Source: an uncultured Collinsella sp. (lineage in GTDB: Bacteria > Actinomycetota > Coriobacteriia > Coriobacteriales > Coriobacteriaceae). From it: a stretch of DNA of 64,000 bases. Both the position numbers and the translations under genes were made by a program. Position 1 is the stretch's first letter, and each line of letters opens with the position of its first letter. The stretch spans positions 248,001 through 312,000 of the forward strand of contig UQTV01000002.1 in NCBI GenBank assembly GCA_900544095.1, read 5' to 3'. Below the pieces are notes generated by a model, which had not been told where the DNA came from, made no database searches, and saw only the letters and a program-made list of their open reading frames with translations. Positions 8,397 to 17,834 of this stretch are shown here, in pieces.

Positions 8397-9101
8397 GTGA
8401 CTGCTAATAAAGAAATGACAGAGAGCCGTGCATCTATGGGGGACGCACTGCTTTTCGATCAGATAAAGCCGAGCGGCACGCTTGGGTATCGCATTGTTAA
8501 GAGGCTGTTTGACCTTGTGTTCAGTCTTTTGATGAGTGTTCTGCTGCTAATTCCTGTTGCTGCGGTGTGTGCACTCATTAGGCTTGAATCGTCCGGTAGC
8601 CCTATGTATGCACAAGAGCGCATTGGCAAGGGTGGTAAGACTATCAAGATCCTTAAGCTTCGCAGCATGGTCGCCGATGCCGGCAACGTGCAGAAGTATC
8701 TGAGCCCTGAGCAACTGCATCAGTGGGAAGTCGAGCGTAAGGTCGACGATGACCCCCGCATTACCAAAGTCGGGCAGTTCATCCGCAAGTGCTCCATTGA
8801 TGAGATGCCGCAGTTCCTGAACGTGCTGAACGGCGACCTTTCCGTCATCGGTCCGCGTCCCATAACAAGAGACGAACTTGAACAGCATTTTTCCGATGAG
8901 GAAAAGGCTGAGCTGCTTTCTGTCCAGCCCGGCATTACGGGCCTGTGGCAGGCGACTGACCGCAATGCCGCGACGTTCGAGAGCGGTCTGCGACAGAAGA
9001 TTGAACTCCACTACGTGCGCAATCGCTGTTTCCGCATGGACTGGAAATGCTTTACCGGCACTTTTGGTGCCATGTTCGGCAAGAAGAGGACGGGGCGATA
9101 G
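8397..9101 (+). CDS. Initiating undecaprenyl-phosphate sugar-1-phosphate transferase
   Basis: This bacterial sugar transferase (WcaJ/EpsL class, 234 residues from the GTG at 8397) transfers a sugar phosphate to undecaprenyl phosphate, the first step of capsule repeat-unit assembly. One hydrophobic segment follows KRLFDLVF (about residues 35-65). The cytoplasmic catalytic part has YAQERIGKGGK, ILKLRSM, DDPRITKVGQFIRKCSIDEMPQ and GDLSVIGPRP, all family signatures. There is no large N-terminal membrane domain, so it is the small monotopic type. In-frame ATGs at 8415 and 8436 are alternative starts, and none has an outstanding ribosome site. It is first in the capsule operon. Confidence 0.92.
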   Translation: MTANKEMTESRASMGDALLFDQIKPSGTLGYRIVKRLFDLVFSLLMSVLLLIPVAAVCALIRLESSGSPMYAQERIGKGGKTIKILKLRSMVADAGNVQKYLSPEQLHQWEVERKVDDDPRITKVGQFIRKCSIDEMPQFLNVLNGDLSVIGPRPITRDELEQHFSDEEKAELLSVQPGITGLWQATDRNAATFESGLRQKIELHYVRNRCFRMDWKCFTGTFGAMFGKKRTGR

Positions 9102-9935
9102 ATGACCACTTCAGTCGCCACGACCGCTTATAGCGTATTAATGAGCATTTACAAAAAAGAAAACCCTACTTTTCTGCGCCAGGCCCTCGACAGCATGCTC
9201 GTTCAAACTGTGCCTCCGGCCGAGATCGTAATGGTTAAGGACGGACCCTTGACTGCTGAACTCGAGTCGGTACTTTCCGAATATAACTTGCAGTGGCCCG
9301 ATCTGTTCAAATTTGTTTCCTACAGTGAGAACCATGGACTAGGATATGCTCTTCATAAGGGCGTACTCTCCTGTTCTAATGAAATCGTTGCGCGTATGGA
9401 CACCGATGACGTGGCGCGTCCTGATCGTATGGAGAAGCAGCTTGCCGCTATTGAAAGTGGGCTCGATATGGTCGGTAGCGATGTCGTCGAGTTTATTGAC
9501 TCTCCTGAGACGCCAATTGCTTCAACGAATTTGCCCAAGGGACTGGACAACATTCTCGCTTGTTCCAAACGTCGAAATCCTTTCCGGCACCCACCTATGA
9601 CGTTTAAAAAATCTAAGGTGCTGGAGGCTGGGAATTACAGCTCTGAATATCTTTATTTCGAAGATTGGGATTTATTTAACAGGATGCTAGCCAGTGGCTG
9701 TCGCGCAGATAATCTACCTGAACCACTTGTGGCGATGCGCGTGAGCTCCGATTTTTATGCTCGCAGAGGCGGCCCTTCGTATCTACCGCATATCTGGAAA
9801 TTCAAGTTTGCTCAATTGCGTACTGGCTGGTTTAGCCCTGTTGATTTTGTTGCCTCATTTGTTCCGCATGCCGTTGTTTGTGTCATGCCTAACGGACTTC
9901 GTTCGTTTGTTTATAAGAAATTACTCAGAAAGTAG
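9102..9935 (+). CDS. Family 2 glycosyltransferase
   Basis: This 277-residue GT-A fold enzyme has an N-terminal YSVLMSIYKKENP strand, PAEIVMVKDGP, and the metal-binding M99-DTDD with VARPDRMEKQL after it. EDWDLFNRML further on is typical of GT2 enzymes. It adds a sugar to the lipid-linked capsule intermediate at the inner face of the membrane. The start codon overlaps the upstream stop (TAGATG), showing translational coupling. The sugar donor and linkage cannot be predicted. Base composition from here on is noticeably more AT-rich than in the flanking housekeeping genes. Confidence 0.92.
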   Translation: MTTSVATTAYSVLMSIYKKENPTFLRQALDSMLVQTVPPAEIVMVKDGPLTAELESVLSEYNLQWPDLFKFVSYSENHGLGYALHKGVLSCSNEIVARMDTDDVARPDRMEKQLAAIESGLDMVGSDVVEFIDSPETPIASTNLPKGLDNILACSKRRNPFRHPPMTFKKSKVLEAGNYSSEYLYFEDWDLFNRMLASGCRADNLPEPLVAMRVSSDFYARRGGPSYLPHIWKFKFAQLRTGWFSPVDFVASFVPHAVVCVMPNGLRSFVYKKLLRK

Positions 9936-9943
9936 GTTTGTGC

Positions 9944-11071
9944 ATGTCTCGAAAAGTCGGAGTTATAACACTCCATAACTCGCCGAACTATGGCTCCTGC
10001 CTGCAGACCTATGCAACTCAGGTTGTTTTGGCTCGTGTGGGAGCAGATGCCGAAATAATTGATTACTACCGTAAGGATGCGATTCCCGAAAACGAAGTGG
10101 ATCGTGCCCTTAACGGCCAGCTCGTAAAGAAGATGCCTATATTTAAGGTTCCTGGCGTCAAGCAGATTGCAAAAATACCGGTTTCTCGTATGGTTGCAAG
10201 GAGACGCGCCCCCCTTGATGAGTTTAGACATTCCAAGCTTGCGCTGACTGAGCGTTCGTACTATTCCGCAGATGAGTTGGACGCGAATCCTCCGGTAGCA
10301 GATATTTACTGCACTGGTAGCGATCAGGTTTGGAATAGCATTTGGAATAACGGTTTTGACCGTGCTTTCTATCTCTCCTTTGCTCCCGAGGGGAAAAAGA
10401 AGATTGCCTATGCTGCGAGTATCGGCAAGGCCACGCTCGAGGATTGGGAAGCTGAGCCGATGAGAAAGGCTCTCTCCTCTTACTCTTGTATCTCTGTACG
10501 CGAGCAAGAGGCGGCTGACCTTCTTGATTCTATCGGTGTCCATGGGGCTATGCCCGTTATCGATCCCACGCTCATGTTGAATCGTGATGATTGGGAAGCA
10601 ATTGCAGATGGTTGGATTTCTCCGGAACCCTATGTTCTGGTCTATCAGCTCAACCGTAATGCCGAGTTCGATTCTTATGTACAAAGGGTCGCCAAGAAGA
10701 CTGGTCTCAAGGTTATGCGAATTGCATACGGTGTGCATGAGAAGCGTTCTGGCGAGAATGCTGTTATCTGTCCTTCCGTGGGAAAGTTCCTTTCTCTGTT
10801 CCTTGGGGCCGAAATTGTCATTACGGACTCGTTCCATGGAACTGCCTATTCCGTAAATCTTGGAAAGAAGTTTGTCGCCATCAGCCCTGGTCGTTTTAAC
10901 GGAAGAATTTCAAACCTATTAAATATGACTAATCTTGACAATCATTTGTTGGATGACTTTGGAAATCTGACTATTTCTGAACTTGATTACGACTCCAATT
11001 CGGTTCAGGCACAGCTTAATCTCAAACGAAATGAAGCCTTTTCTTTTATTGAAAAAGCCTTGGATATTTAG
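9944..11071 (+). CDS. Polysaccharide pyruvyl transferase family protein
   Basis: This 375-residue protein belongs to the CsaB/WcaK-like family. Signs are an N-terminal GVITLHNSPNYGSCLQTYA, the middle CTGSDQVWN, an IAYAASIGK stretch and the C-terminal VITDSFHGTAYSVNLGK, where D-S-F-H-G is the family's best-conserved motif. The family transfers a pyruvate ketal from phosphoenolpyruvate to a sugar, giving acidic polysaccharides. The ATG at 9944 has a GTAGG site upstream; an in-frame TTG six bases earlier is less likely. It is one of two such proteins in this operon. Many relatives lie beside FrhB-like proteins, as here. Confidence 0.88.
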   Translation: MSRKVGVITLHNSPNYGSCLQTYATQVVLARVGADAEIIDYYRKDAIPENEVDRALNGQLVKKMPIFKVPGVKQIAKIPVSRMVARRRAPLDEFRHSKLALTERSYYSADELDANPPVADIYCTGSDQVWNSIWNNGFDRAFYLSFAPEGKKKIAYAASIGKATLEDWEAEPMRKALSSYSCISVREQEAADLLDSIGVHGAMPVIDPTLMLNRDDWEAIADGWISPEPYVLVYQLNRNAEFDSYVQRVAKKTGLKVMRIAYGVHEKRSGENAVICPSVGKFLSLFLGAEIVITDSFHGTAYSVNLGKKFVAISPGRFNGRISNLLNMTNLDNHLLDDFGNLTISELDYDSNSVQAQLNLKRNEAFSFIEKALDI

Positions 11072-11076
11072 GAAAT

Positions 11077-12108
11077 ATGATGGGAAATATTTCGGTTTCT
11101 GCTTTAAAGGATCATTTGCCTGATCCTGTCATGGGGGTTGCGAGGGCCATTTTTAATGGCTATCCAAGTTTGCTCGCCGCTTCAATGCGGCAGGCGGCAC
11201 GGTTCGGGAAGTCTTATTCTCGAAACAAGATCAAATATGCAGAGCAAGCAGAAGCTCATATAATTTATTGTACCCATCAGCTTGAAAAAGGGTTGAGCCA
11301 CGAGGACTTTCGTGCTGGATTTGGAGTGAAGGTCCTCGCCGAACTCTCTCGCTACATGCATGTCTTTGAAGATATGGGTGGAAGTACGGATAGCCTGGCC
11401 TATCAATCCGCCTTGGGTGCGCTAATCGAATATCGTGACAGACATGAGAATAGTTCTGAATATACGCATATGTTTATGCAAGCAATTGGCGACCAACTGT
11501 TTTCTAAACTGGATTCAAAGCCTTTATATCCCGGTGGAAGCTGCAAAATCGCTCATGATTTTGCTGTGGCAGGCATTATTCCAGGTTCTGTTGACGAGCT
11601 ATTAAGTAACCGTCATTCTGTTAGAGAGTATTCTGATACACCCGTTTCGTTGACAAAGGTCATTAATGCTATCGAGACGGCCACCAAAGCTCCGTCTGCA
11701 TGCAATCGACAACCAACAAGAGTTCGGATTATCAATAACCAGGAACTCATCCATGAGACATTAGGAATTACAAGTGGATTCAGAGGCTACGCGATGCCTC
11801 CAATGCTCGTCGTGTTGACGGTTGATAATCGGGTTTACTTTGGACCGCAAGAACGTAACGAGGGCTTTGTTGATGGCGGCATTTTTGCAATGGCGTTATT
11901 GCTGGCACTTGAAGAGCAGGGTTTGGCTTCTTGTCCGCTCAATACAATGCTAAGACGAGGTCCTGAAAAAGCGATTCGCGGTCTATTGAAACTACCCTAT
12001 TGGGAGGAATTGGTCATGCTGATTTCCATAGGGAATTATTCAAAGAATGCCCAATCATGCGTTTCTGCTCGTTTTCATGCCGACGCAATTGTTACGGTGG
12101 TTGACTAG
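11077..12108 (+). CDS. Nitroreductase-family protein of the capsule operon
   Basis: This 343-residue protein has an N-terminal helical region of about 180 residues and then a nitroreductase-like fold: NRHSVREYSDTPVSL (the usual FMN-binding R-S-x-R-x-Y motif), ATKAPSACNRQPTRV, FVDGGIFAMALLLALEEQGLASC and a C-terminal glycine-containing strand. Such FMN proteins occur inside exopolysaccharide clusters, where their substrate is not established. They may reduce or modify a sugar or a lipid-linked intermediate. It overlaps the next reading frame if that gene starts upstream of 12110. AGGAA precedes the ATG. The function within the cluster is inferred only from position. Confidence 0.8.
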   Translation: MMGNISVSALKDHLPDPVMGVARAIFNGYPSLLAASMRQAARFGKSYSRNKIKYAEQAEAHIIYCTHQLEKGLSHEDFRAGFGVKVLAELSRYMHVFEDMGGSTDSLAYQSALGALIEYRDRHENSSEYTHMFMQAIGDQLFSKLDSKPLYPGGSCKIAHDFAVAGIIPGSVDELLSNRHSVREYSDTPVSLTKVINAIETATKAPSACNRQPTRVRIINNQELIHETLGITSGFRGYAMPPMLVVLTVDNRVYFGPQERNEGFVDGGIFAMALLLALEEQGLASCPLNTMLRRGPEKAIRGLLKLPYWEELVMLISIGNYSKNAQSCVSARFHADAIVTVVD

Positions 12109-12109
12109 C

Positions 12110-13249
12110 TTGATTACCTCATCTCCAATTCATGTTCTCCAAGTGGTTCCCTCATTAAGTCGTTCTGCCGGTGTTTCTCAATTTGTTCATAACATGTCTT
12201 TGGGCATTGATGAGCATCGAGTTGTATTTGATTATCTACACCATGCAACATTAAATGGTAAACCCTTGCGTGACTGCACTTATGATCAGGAGCTTATTGC
12301 GCACGGTTCTCGTGTCTATACGGTGTCTTTCGCTTCTGCGGGGCTTGGCCAGTTCATTAAAGAAGTCGAAGAGTTTTTCGTTAAGCATGGACGCGAGTAC
12401 GATATCGTGCATTGTCATATGCCCAACTCGGCTTTTTGCGTTCTCAGGGAGGCTAAGCGTGCCGGCATCGAACATCGTGTCCTACATAGTCATCTGAATA
12501 GTTCATCTGACAACGTTCTTCATCGTGTTCGAAATGCTCCGTTGATTGCGTGGGGCAAGAGGTATGCAACTGATGGGGTGGCGTGCTCTGATGAAGCTGG
12601 TAGATACCTGTTTGGAAATAAGCCGTTTGCTGTAATGAAAAATGGAATTGTACTCAGCAATTATGCATATGACGATAGCTCCAATGCTTCCCTGCGTGCT
12701 GAACTCTGCATTGGCAATAGTGACCCCGTTATTGGAAGTGTCGGTCGTTTTGTCAAGCAAAAGAACTTTGAATTTGGCGTCAAGGTGTTCGCAGAGCTGA
12801 AGCGCAGTATTCCTAATGTTAAGTGGGTGATTTTGGGCGCTGGAGATGGCATGGACAGAGTTAGGGCCATTGCTAAGGAGCTTGGTGTAAACGAATCCGT
12901 CGTCATGCCCGGCGTGCGCGTTGACGTCGCTCGTTTTTACTCGCTGTTCGACGTCTTCTTTATGCCTTCGCTATATGAGGGGCTTCCTGTCTCTGCTGTT
13001 GAAGCTCAAGCCTCTGGGCTTCGTTGTGTTTTTTCGACTGGCGTTCCTGAGGAAAGTGACATAACGGGCGTGAGTAGATTTGTCGGTTTAAATGAGCCAT
13101 ATGCTGTATGGGCCTCTGCACTTGCTGATGCTATGTCGGTTGGTCGTGATAGCGGAGCTGTTGAGAAATTAACCTCCGCTGGCTATTCGGCAGCGGCTAA
13201 TGCAAAGAAATTGATGGAGTTCTACGAGGGGCTTGTTGCTCAGCGTTAG
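12110..13249 (+). CDS. Family 4 glycosyltransferase
   Basis: This GT-B retaining glycosyltransferase has about 379 residues from the TTG at 12110. The N-terminal domain starts IHVLQVVPSLSRSAGVSQFV and includes VHCHMPNSA. The C-terminal donor-binding domain has IGSVGRFVKQKNFEF, VILGAGDGM and the E-x7-E motif in SLYEGLPVSAVEAQASGL. It probably adds a sugar from a nucleotide-sugar donor to the capsule repeat unit. The open frame reaches back to 12047, but that would overlap the nitroreductase gene by 62 bases and add a non-family hydrophobic leader, so 12110 is preferred; 12077 is another option. Confidence 0.88.
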   Translation: MITSSPIHVLQVVPSLSRSAGVSQFVHNMSLGIDEHRVVFDYLHHATLNGKPLRDCTYDQELIAHGSRVYTVSFASAGLGQFIKEVEEFFVKHGREYDIVHCHMPNSAFCVLREAKRAGIEHRVLHSHLNSSSDNVLHRVRNAPLIAWGKRYATDGVACSDEAGRYLFGNKPFAVMKNGIVLSNYAYDDSSNASLRAELCIGNSDPVIGSVGRFVKQKNFEFGVKVFAELKRSIPNVKWVILGAGDGMDRVRAIAKELGVNESVVMPGVRVDVARFYSLFDVFFMPSLYEGLPVSAVEAQASGLRCVFSTGVPEESDITGVSRFVGLNEPYAVWASALADAMSVGRDSGAVEKLTSAGYSAAANAKKLMEFYEGLVAQR

Positions 13250-13297
13250 ATGCGTTTTTCGATGCAACGGGTGTGGTTTTGGTTGAAGGACGTAGAC

Positions 13298-13957
13298 ATG
13301 AATAAAGACTATTTTGGAATTGCTGAACGGGTAATCAGAGAGAAAACTAACAGTCGTTTTTCTAAGGGTAGGCAAAATCATCTGACACGAAGCGATTTTT
13401 CTATTATTTCCAATAATTGTTGGGCCGGAACGGTCTATCGGTATTTCGGCTTACCGTATCAATCGCCTACAGCAGGGCTGTATTTTTTTGGAACTGAATA
13501 CGTAAAGTTCGCGGGAGATTTAAGGCACTATCTGAATACGCCCATAGAATTCATCGATTCTTGTGATTCGGCTCATTACGAGACTTTGAAATCTCGCAAT
13601 GAGCTGAGTAAGCCTGTTGGAATTATCGATGACGTTGAGATTGTATTTCTACATTATCCAACGCCTGAGGAGGCTAGAGCTAAATGGGAGCGACGGGTTG
13701 AAAGGGTGAACTGGGACAATCTGTTTATTAAATTCAGCCAGATGAATGATTGTCGCGAAGAAGATCTTAGGGCGTTTGATTCTTTGGAGCACACGAACAA
13801 GATTTGCTTTACGGCGATGCGACGCCCCGATATTGCATGCTCGGTTTATCATCCCGCCTCTGTTCGGGGGGGGGGAATAACAAATGATACGGATCGCTTT
13901 ACACAAGGATTCAATTTAGTCGATTGGTTGAACTCGGAACCTGCAAAGTATTGCTGA
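13298..13957 (+). CDS. DUF1919 family exopolysaccharide protein with an internal G10 tract
   Basis: This 219-residue protein has the DUF1919 hallmark ISNNCWAGTVYRYFGLPY and then SPTAGLYFF, with FKF/DW-type blocks later (KICFTAMRRPD, FNLVDWLN). DUF1919 proteins occur in capsule clusters and are thought to be transferases, but no reaction is established. The start at 13298 has GAAGGA upstream; an in-frame ATG at 13250 directly follows the previous stop but lacks a site. Ten consecutive Gs at 13866-13875 encode R190-G-G-G193. Loss or gain of one G would replace the last 26 residues, so the gene may be phase-variable. The frame is intact in this sequence. Confidence 0.85.
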   Translation: MNKDYFGIAERVIREKTNSRFSKGRQNHLTRSDFSIISNNCWAGTVYRYFGLPYQSPTAGLYFFGTEYVKFAGDLRHYLNTPIEFIDSCDSAHYETLKSRNELSKPVGIIDDVEIVFLHYPTPEEARAKWERRVERVNWDNLFIKFSQMNDCREEDLRAFDSLEHTNKICFTAMRRPDIACSVYHPASVRGGGITNDTDRFTQGFNLVDWLNSEPAKYC

Positions 13958-14070
13958 TGAAGGTAATTCTCTTATTGAGATGCATTGAGGGAAATGGATG
14001 TATAGAGTAGTTATTAAAAACAATGTAGATATGTCGCAGCCCGCACCTAAGGAGTAGGGTGACTATCTAA
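13958..14070 (+). other. Gap with a 19-codon open frame
   Basis: Between the DUF1919 gene and the polymerase there is a short frame at 13997-14056 (MYRVVIKNNVDMSQPAPKE). It may be a relic of a lost gene, but it has no recognisable domain. An AAGGAG-type site near 14050 probably serves the next gene. Confidence 0.25.
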
Positions 14071-15177
14071 ATGTTGGTATATTTGCAGCTTATTGTCTTT
14101 GCGGTAGTTTTTGGTTTTGTATTACGGCCTGAACGTTCCGCTTCCTTTAAAAAGACCTATCTTTTAGTCACTTTTTCAGCAATTTTCTTTGTTGCTTCAG
14201 TGCGATCAAGTTCAGTTGGTATTGATACTGAAATGCACTGTAGAGCGTTTTTAAGTGCCTCTCGTTTGCCGTTCTCTTCTCTTGTTGAGATGACAGACAG
14301 ATTTGAGTACGGTTTCCTATTATTTTGCAAGGTTCTTTCACTCATCAGCGGTGATTTTCAGATTCTTCTCGTAGCATCAAGTGCGGTTATATGTCTCTGC
14401 ACTGCATTATTTATTTTTAAGCTCGCTGATGAGCCTATTTTGCCCACTGTGCTATTTTTGTGCCTGCTGTTTCCGAGTTATCTGAACATCATGCGCGAGG
14501 CAATTGCTATTGCAATCGGTATGCTTGCAATAATTGTACTTAGGGATCGTAAGGTTCCTGTATTTATTCTACTCGTGTTCCTTGCCGCCTCATTCCATAG
14601 GTCCGCTCTCGTGCTGTTTGCTCTCATCCCTCTCAGCAAGGTTGAAATTAACTTAATGAGCATGACAGTTCTTATAATTGGAGCTATATTCAGCTTTCTA
14701 TTTGTCAATCCACTCCTTAACGCGGTCGCGGCAGTCCTGGGCAAAAATAGTTTTTATGATGCGGACTTTATGGGGTCAAACTATTTTGGCGCTCTAATTT
14801 CACTTCTATTTAATGCCCTGCTCGTCGGCATATTTTTTAATTATCTAAAAGTTGCTGACCGCGCTGAGGGCGTGGCTCAAGGTAAGTCCGTCAGCCTTGC
14901 CTTGCGCTGGGGTGAACTGCTCTGGCTTGTCTTTTCCGCCGTCGGTATGAAAGTACAAATTGTTGCTCGATTCGGATACTATTTCGCGCCTCTTGTTCTT
15001 GTTGCTTTGCCTCTCGTTTTAAAGGCAGCTAATGACGGAGAAACGCGTTTCGTTCGGTTCTCATTGATTGCGATTTCTGTTATGTATTTCGTTGTTGTTC
15101 AATTATTTAGGCCTGAATGGTATGGAATCGTTCCTTATACGGCTGACTTGTCGCGGTTTATGTCTCTGTTTTACTGA
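14071..15177 (+). CDS. EpsG/Wzy-type polysaccharide polymerase
   Basis: This polytopic membrane protein has 368 residues and roughly ten hydrophobic segments. The EpsG-family landmarks are visible: RSSSVGIDTE (about 46-55), a Phe/Tyr-rich region DRFEYGFLLF, LNIMREAIAIAIG (about 140) and ASFHRSALV (about 172). These proteins polymerise lipid-linked repeat units on the outer face of the membrane. It is the only polymerase candidate in the operon, and with the flippase downstream it defines a Wzx/Wzy-dependent pathway. The gene is AT-rich compared with the chromosome backbone. Confidence 0.87.
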   Translation: MLVYLQLIVFAVVFGFVLRPERSASFKKTYLLVTFSAIFFVASVRSSSVGIDTEMHCRAFLSASRLPFSSLVEMTDRFEYGFLLFCKVLSLISGDFQILLVASSAVICLCTALFIFKLADEPILPTVLFLCLLFPSYLNIMREAIAIAIGMLAIIVLRDRKVPVFILLVFLAASFHRSALVLFALIPLSKVEINLMSMTVLIIGAIFSFLFVNPLLNAVAAVLGKNSFYDADFMGSNYFGALISLLFNALLVGIFFNYLKVADRAEGVAQGKSVSLALRWGELLWLVFSAVGMKVQIVARFGYYFAPLVLVALPLVLKAANDGETRFVRFSLIAISVMYFVVVQLFRPEWYGIVPYTADLSRFMSLFY

Positions 15178-15286
15178 GCCCTAAGTATTTAATTGTGCCG
15201 TGTGAACTCATTTTTCGTGATCCCGTCGATTCACTCTTGTAATTAATCGTTTACCACAGTAAATAAGTTCTTAGTTAGGATGTAAT

Positions 15287-16426
15287 ATGAATAATAAGCT
15301 GAAAATGGCTATTAAGTCCGTCCCCTTTGTTTCCGGTATCGCAAAAGGTGTAAATCGCACTGTGGGGATTACGGTGCGTACTGCTATGCATTATCCTGCG
15401 ATGCGCAAGCTGAACAATGAGCTCGTTGATTCAATGGCTAGACTAGATAAGACTAGCGGCATGCGTATCTGGTATTTTGGGGTGCCCACTCACCCGAATT
15501 TGGGAGATCAAGCTCAAAAATTTGTTATTGAAAAATGGCTCCAAAATAATTATTCGGAAGCTGAAATTATTAAAATTCCAAGTAAGGCATTTAACGCCGG
15601 TACCAGCAGGATTGTCCGCATGATTCAGAATCTAATTCGCCCTAATGATCTGATTGTCATGCAGAGTGGTCATACGATGGACGGACTCCACGACGATGAG
15701 ACGCCGCATAGGCTTGCTTCAACTTGTTTTCCCGATAACAGAATTGTTTTTTTCCCGACTTCAATTCGTTTTAACAGCAAACGTGGTAAAGAATTGGACC
15801 GTAAGGCAATAGGGTCACACGTTAATACTTTGTTTTTGGCTAGGGATGCCGTCTCTGCACAGATTGCTCGAGATTTGTATCCTCGACTTGATGTCCGTCT
15901 TTATCCTGACGTTGTGACCTCATTGATTGGGAAATATTCCTTTGATAACCAGCGCGAAGGTGTATTGCTTTGCGCTCGAAACGATGGCGAGAAGCTGTAC
16001 TCTTATGCGGCCATCGATAAGCTTGCTTCTGCTCTTTCCGGTCTTTGTGATGTTTCTCGGACTGACACCACCGTTAAATGGGATGGTATCGATCTGGACT
16101 CTCATGATGCTTGGACCGGAATCGAGGGCGTCATCGAATCTTATTCGCAAAAGTGCGTTATTGTTACCGATCGTTATCATGGCACGATATTTGCCCGTAT
16201 TGCCGGAACGCCCGTTGTGGTTCTTAAGACCAATGATCACAAGGTTGTCTCAGGTGCCAAATGGTTTACAGATGCAGGGGATGAGGGGATTGTTGTTGCT
16301 GACAATCTTGAGGAGGTCCCAGGGCTTGTGTCCGCTTTCATGAAGCGCTTCCCGGATGGCGTTTCCGCTCCTGCTTTCGCTGCCGATTATTATGATGGTC
16401 TGAAATCCGTTATTGAGGAAATGTAA
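15287..16426 (+). CDS. Second polysaccharide pyruvyl transferase family protein
   Basis: This 379-residue protein has WYFGVPTHPNLGDQAQKF (family N-terminal N-x-G-D motif), VMQSGHTMDGL, FFPTSIRF, VLLCARNDGEK and the C-terminal VIVTDRYHGTIFARIAGTP, where D-R-Y-H-G is the conserved catalytic-type motif. It probably attaches pyruvate ketals to a capsule sugar, or acts as a related transferase. It has an N-terminal basic helix before the catalytic fold. It is only distantly similar to the product of 9944-11071, so the pair is not a recent duplication. A 109-base gap precedes it, the largest gap in the operon, with no clear promoter. Confidence 0.86.
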   Translation: MNNKLKMAIKSVPFVSGIAKGVNRTVGITVRTAMHYPAMRKLNNELVDSMARLDKTSGMRIWYFGVPTHPNLGDQAQKFVIEKWLQNNYSEAEIIKIPSKAFNAGTSRIVRMIQNLIRPNDLIVMQSGHTMDGLHDDETPHRLASTCFPDNRIVFFPTSIRFNSKRGKELDRKAIGSHVNTLFLARDAVSAQIARDLYPRLDVRLYPDVVTSLIGKYSFDNQREGVLLCARNDGEKLYSYAAIDKLASALSGLCDVSRTDTTVKWDGIDLDSHDAWTGIEGVIESYSQKCVIVTDRYHGTIFARIAGTPVVVLKTNDHKVVSGAKWFTDAGDEGIVVADNLEEVPGLVSAFMKRFPDGVSAPAFAADYYDGLKSVIEEM

Positions 16427-16429
16427 TAA

Positions 16430-17833
16430 ATGAAGAAAAGCTATAAGGCACTTGTAAGCGATGCTGCAGTTTTTGCTGCCGGCAACATGCTTACGAAATT
16501 GATACAGTTCCTATTGCTTCCGATGTATACCGCACTGCTTACTACTGAGCAATACGGTATTGGTGAGCTTGTAAACAATACTGCCGAATTGCTTTATCCC
16601 CTTTGCTGCCTCGGTGTCTATGAGGGCGTGTTTCGTTTCTCAATCGACCGGGACTCCGATAATAAGGCCGTATTCTCTACGGGTATCAGTATCGCTCTTT
16701 TCCTTTTGCCAGTTGTGGCAGCTGCGGGAATTTTCGGCTATTCATTTACTGGCTTTGATTACACATGGCAATTGGTCATTCTCTGCTTTATTACTTCCTT
16801 TAAAGTGATTTGCCTTCAATTTTCCAAGGGTATCGGTAAGACTCGACTTTATGCCTCATCGGGGGTTTTGGGTGCACTAACGTTGTTCTGTGCCGGTTAC
16901 CTTTTCCTCGGCGTCTTTGGCATGGGCGTAAATGGCTACCTGCTGGCGCTGATTCTGTCGCAGGGCATTCAACTTTTACTTGTCTTTTTTGGGGCCAAAG
17001 TCTGGCGCTTTGCCAGTATGGGTGCATTTTCAAAACCACTGGCTCGAGACCTGCTGCGTTATAGCCTCCCAATGATTCCTAACGCCCTGGCTTGGTGGTT
17101 TGTTAATCTCTCCGGTCGTTATATCGTTATGTTCTCGCAAGGCGCCGATGTCGCAGGACTATACACAGCCGCTTCTAAGTTGCCTGCGGTGATGAATATG
17201 GTTGTTACCATTTTCCAGCAGTCGTGGCAAATTTTCTCAGCACGCGAATACGATGCAAGTGATTCTAGGAGTTCCTTCGGAACAGTTTTTAAGGTCTTTA
17301 CTGCATTCCTTTTGTGTGCTGGTTCATTGGTTATTGCACTGACCATTCCACTTTCGCGCATTATGCTTAGCGGTGATTTTTTTGCCGCTTACGTCTTCGT
17401 TCCTTTTCTAATGCTCAGTTCTGTCATTAGTGGATATTCGACTTATTTCGGCACTCTATACAACGCGGCTAAGAGCAACGGCATGATATTTGTGACAACT
17501 ATGGTTGGCGCTTTTGTTAATGTGGTGCTTGGCGCTTTGCTCTCTTTTGCGATCGGGGCATGGGGGCCCATCATTGCTGGTGTTGTTGCCTATGTTTTGA
17601 TTTCACTCATGAGGGCTTATGACACAAAGAGACTAATTAACATTGATGTTGACATCCCATATCAGATCATTGGACTCTGGCTGCTGCTTGTTGAATGTGT
17701 CCTCATTTCATTTGGTTTTGCATTCGCAACTCTGGTTTCTGTCGTCTGCTCCCTCCTCTTCATGCTGTTCACGCTATATAGGTATCGCAGGATAGCTAAA
17801 ACTCTCTTGAAATCATTGAAAGTAGGACATTAA
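16430..17833 (+). CDS. Wzx-type oligosaccharide flippase
   Basis: This 467-residue integral membrane protein has about 12-14 hydrophobic helices and belongs to the polysaccharide transport (MATE-like) family. The N-terminus SDAAVFAAGNMLTKLIQFLLLPMYTALLTTEQYG is characteristic, as are YSLPMIPNALAWWFVNLSGRY near residue 205 and GLYTAASKLPAVMN after it. It moves lipid-linked capsule repeat units from the inner to the outer leaflet for the polymerase. It starts 3 bases after the pyruvyl-transferase gene and ends 1 base before the FrhB-like gene. Confidence 0.93.
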   Translation: MKKSYKALVSDAAVFAAGNMLTKLIQFLLLPMYTALLTTEQYGIGELVNNTAELLYPLCCLGVYEGVFRFSIDRDSDNKAVFSTGISIALFLLPVVAAAGIFGYSFTGFDYTWQLVILCFITSFKVICLQFSKGIGKTRLYASSGVLGALTLFCAGYLFLGVFGMGVNGYLLALILSQGIQLLLVFFGAKVWRFASMGAFSKPLARDLLRYSLPMIPNALAWWFVNLSGRYIVMFSQGADVAGLYTAASKLPAVMNMVVTIFQQSWQIFSAREYDASDSRSSFGTVFKVFTAFLLCAGSLVIALTIPLSRIMLSGDFFAAYVFVPFLMLSSVISGYSTYFGTLYNAAKSNGMIFVTTMVGAFVNVVLGALLSFAIGAWGPIIAGVVAYVLISLMRAYDTKRLINIDVDIPYQIIGLWLLLVECVLISFGFAFATLVSVVCSLLFMLFTLYRYRRIAKTLLKSLKVGH

Positions 17834-17834
17834 C

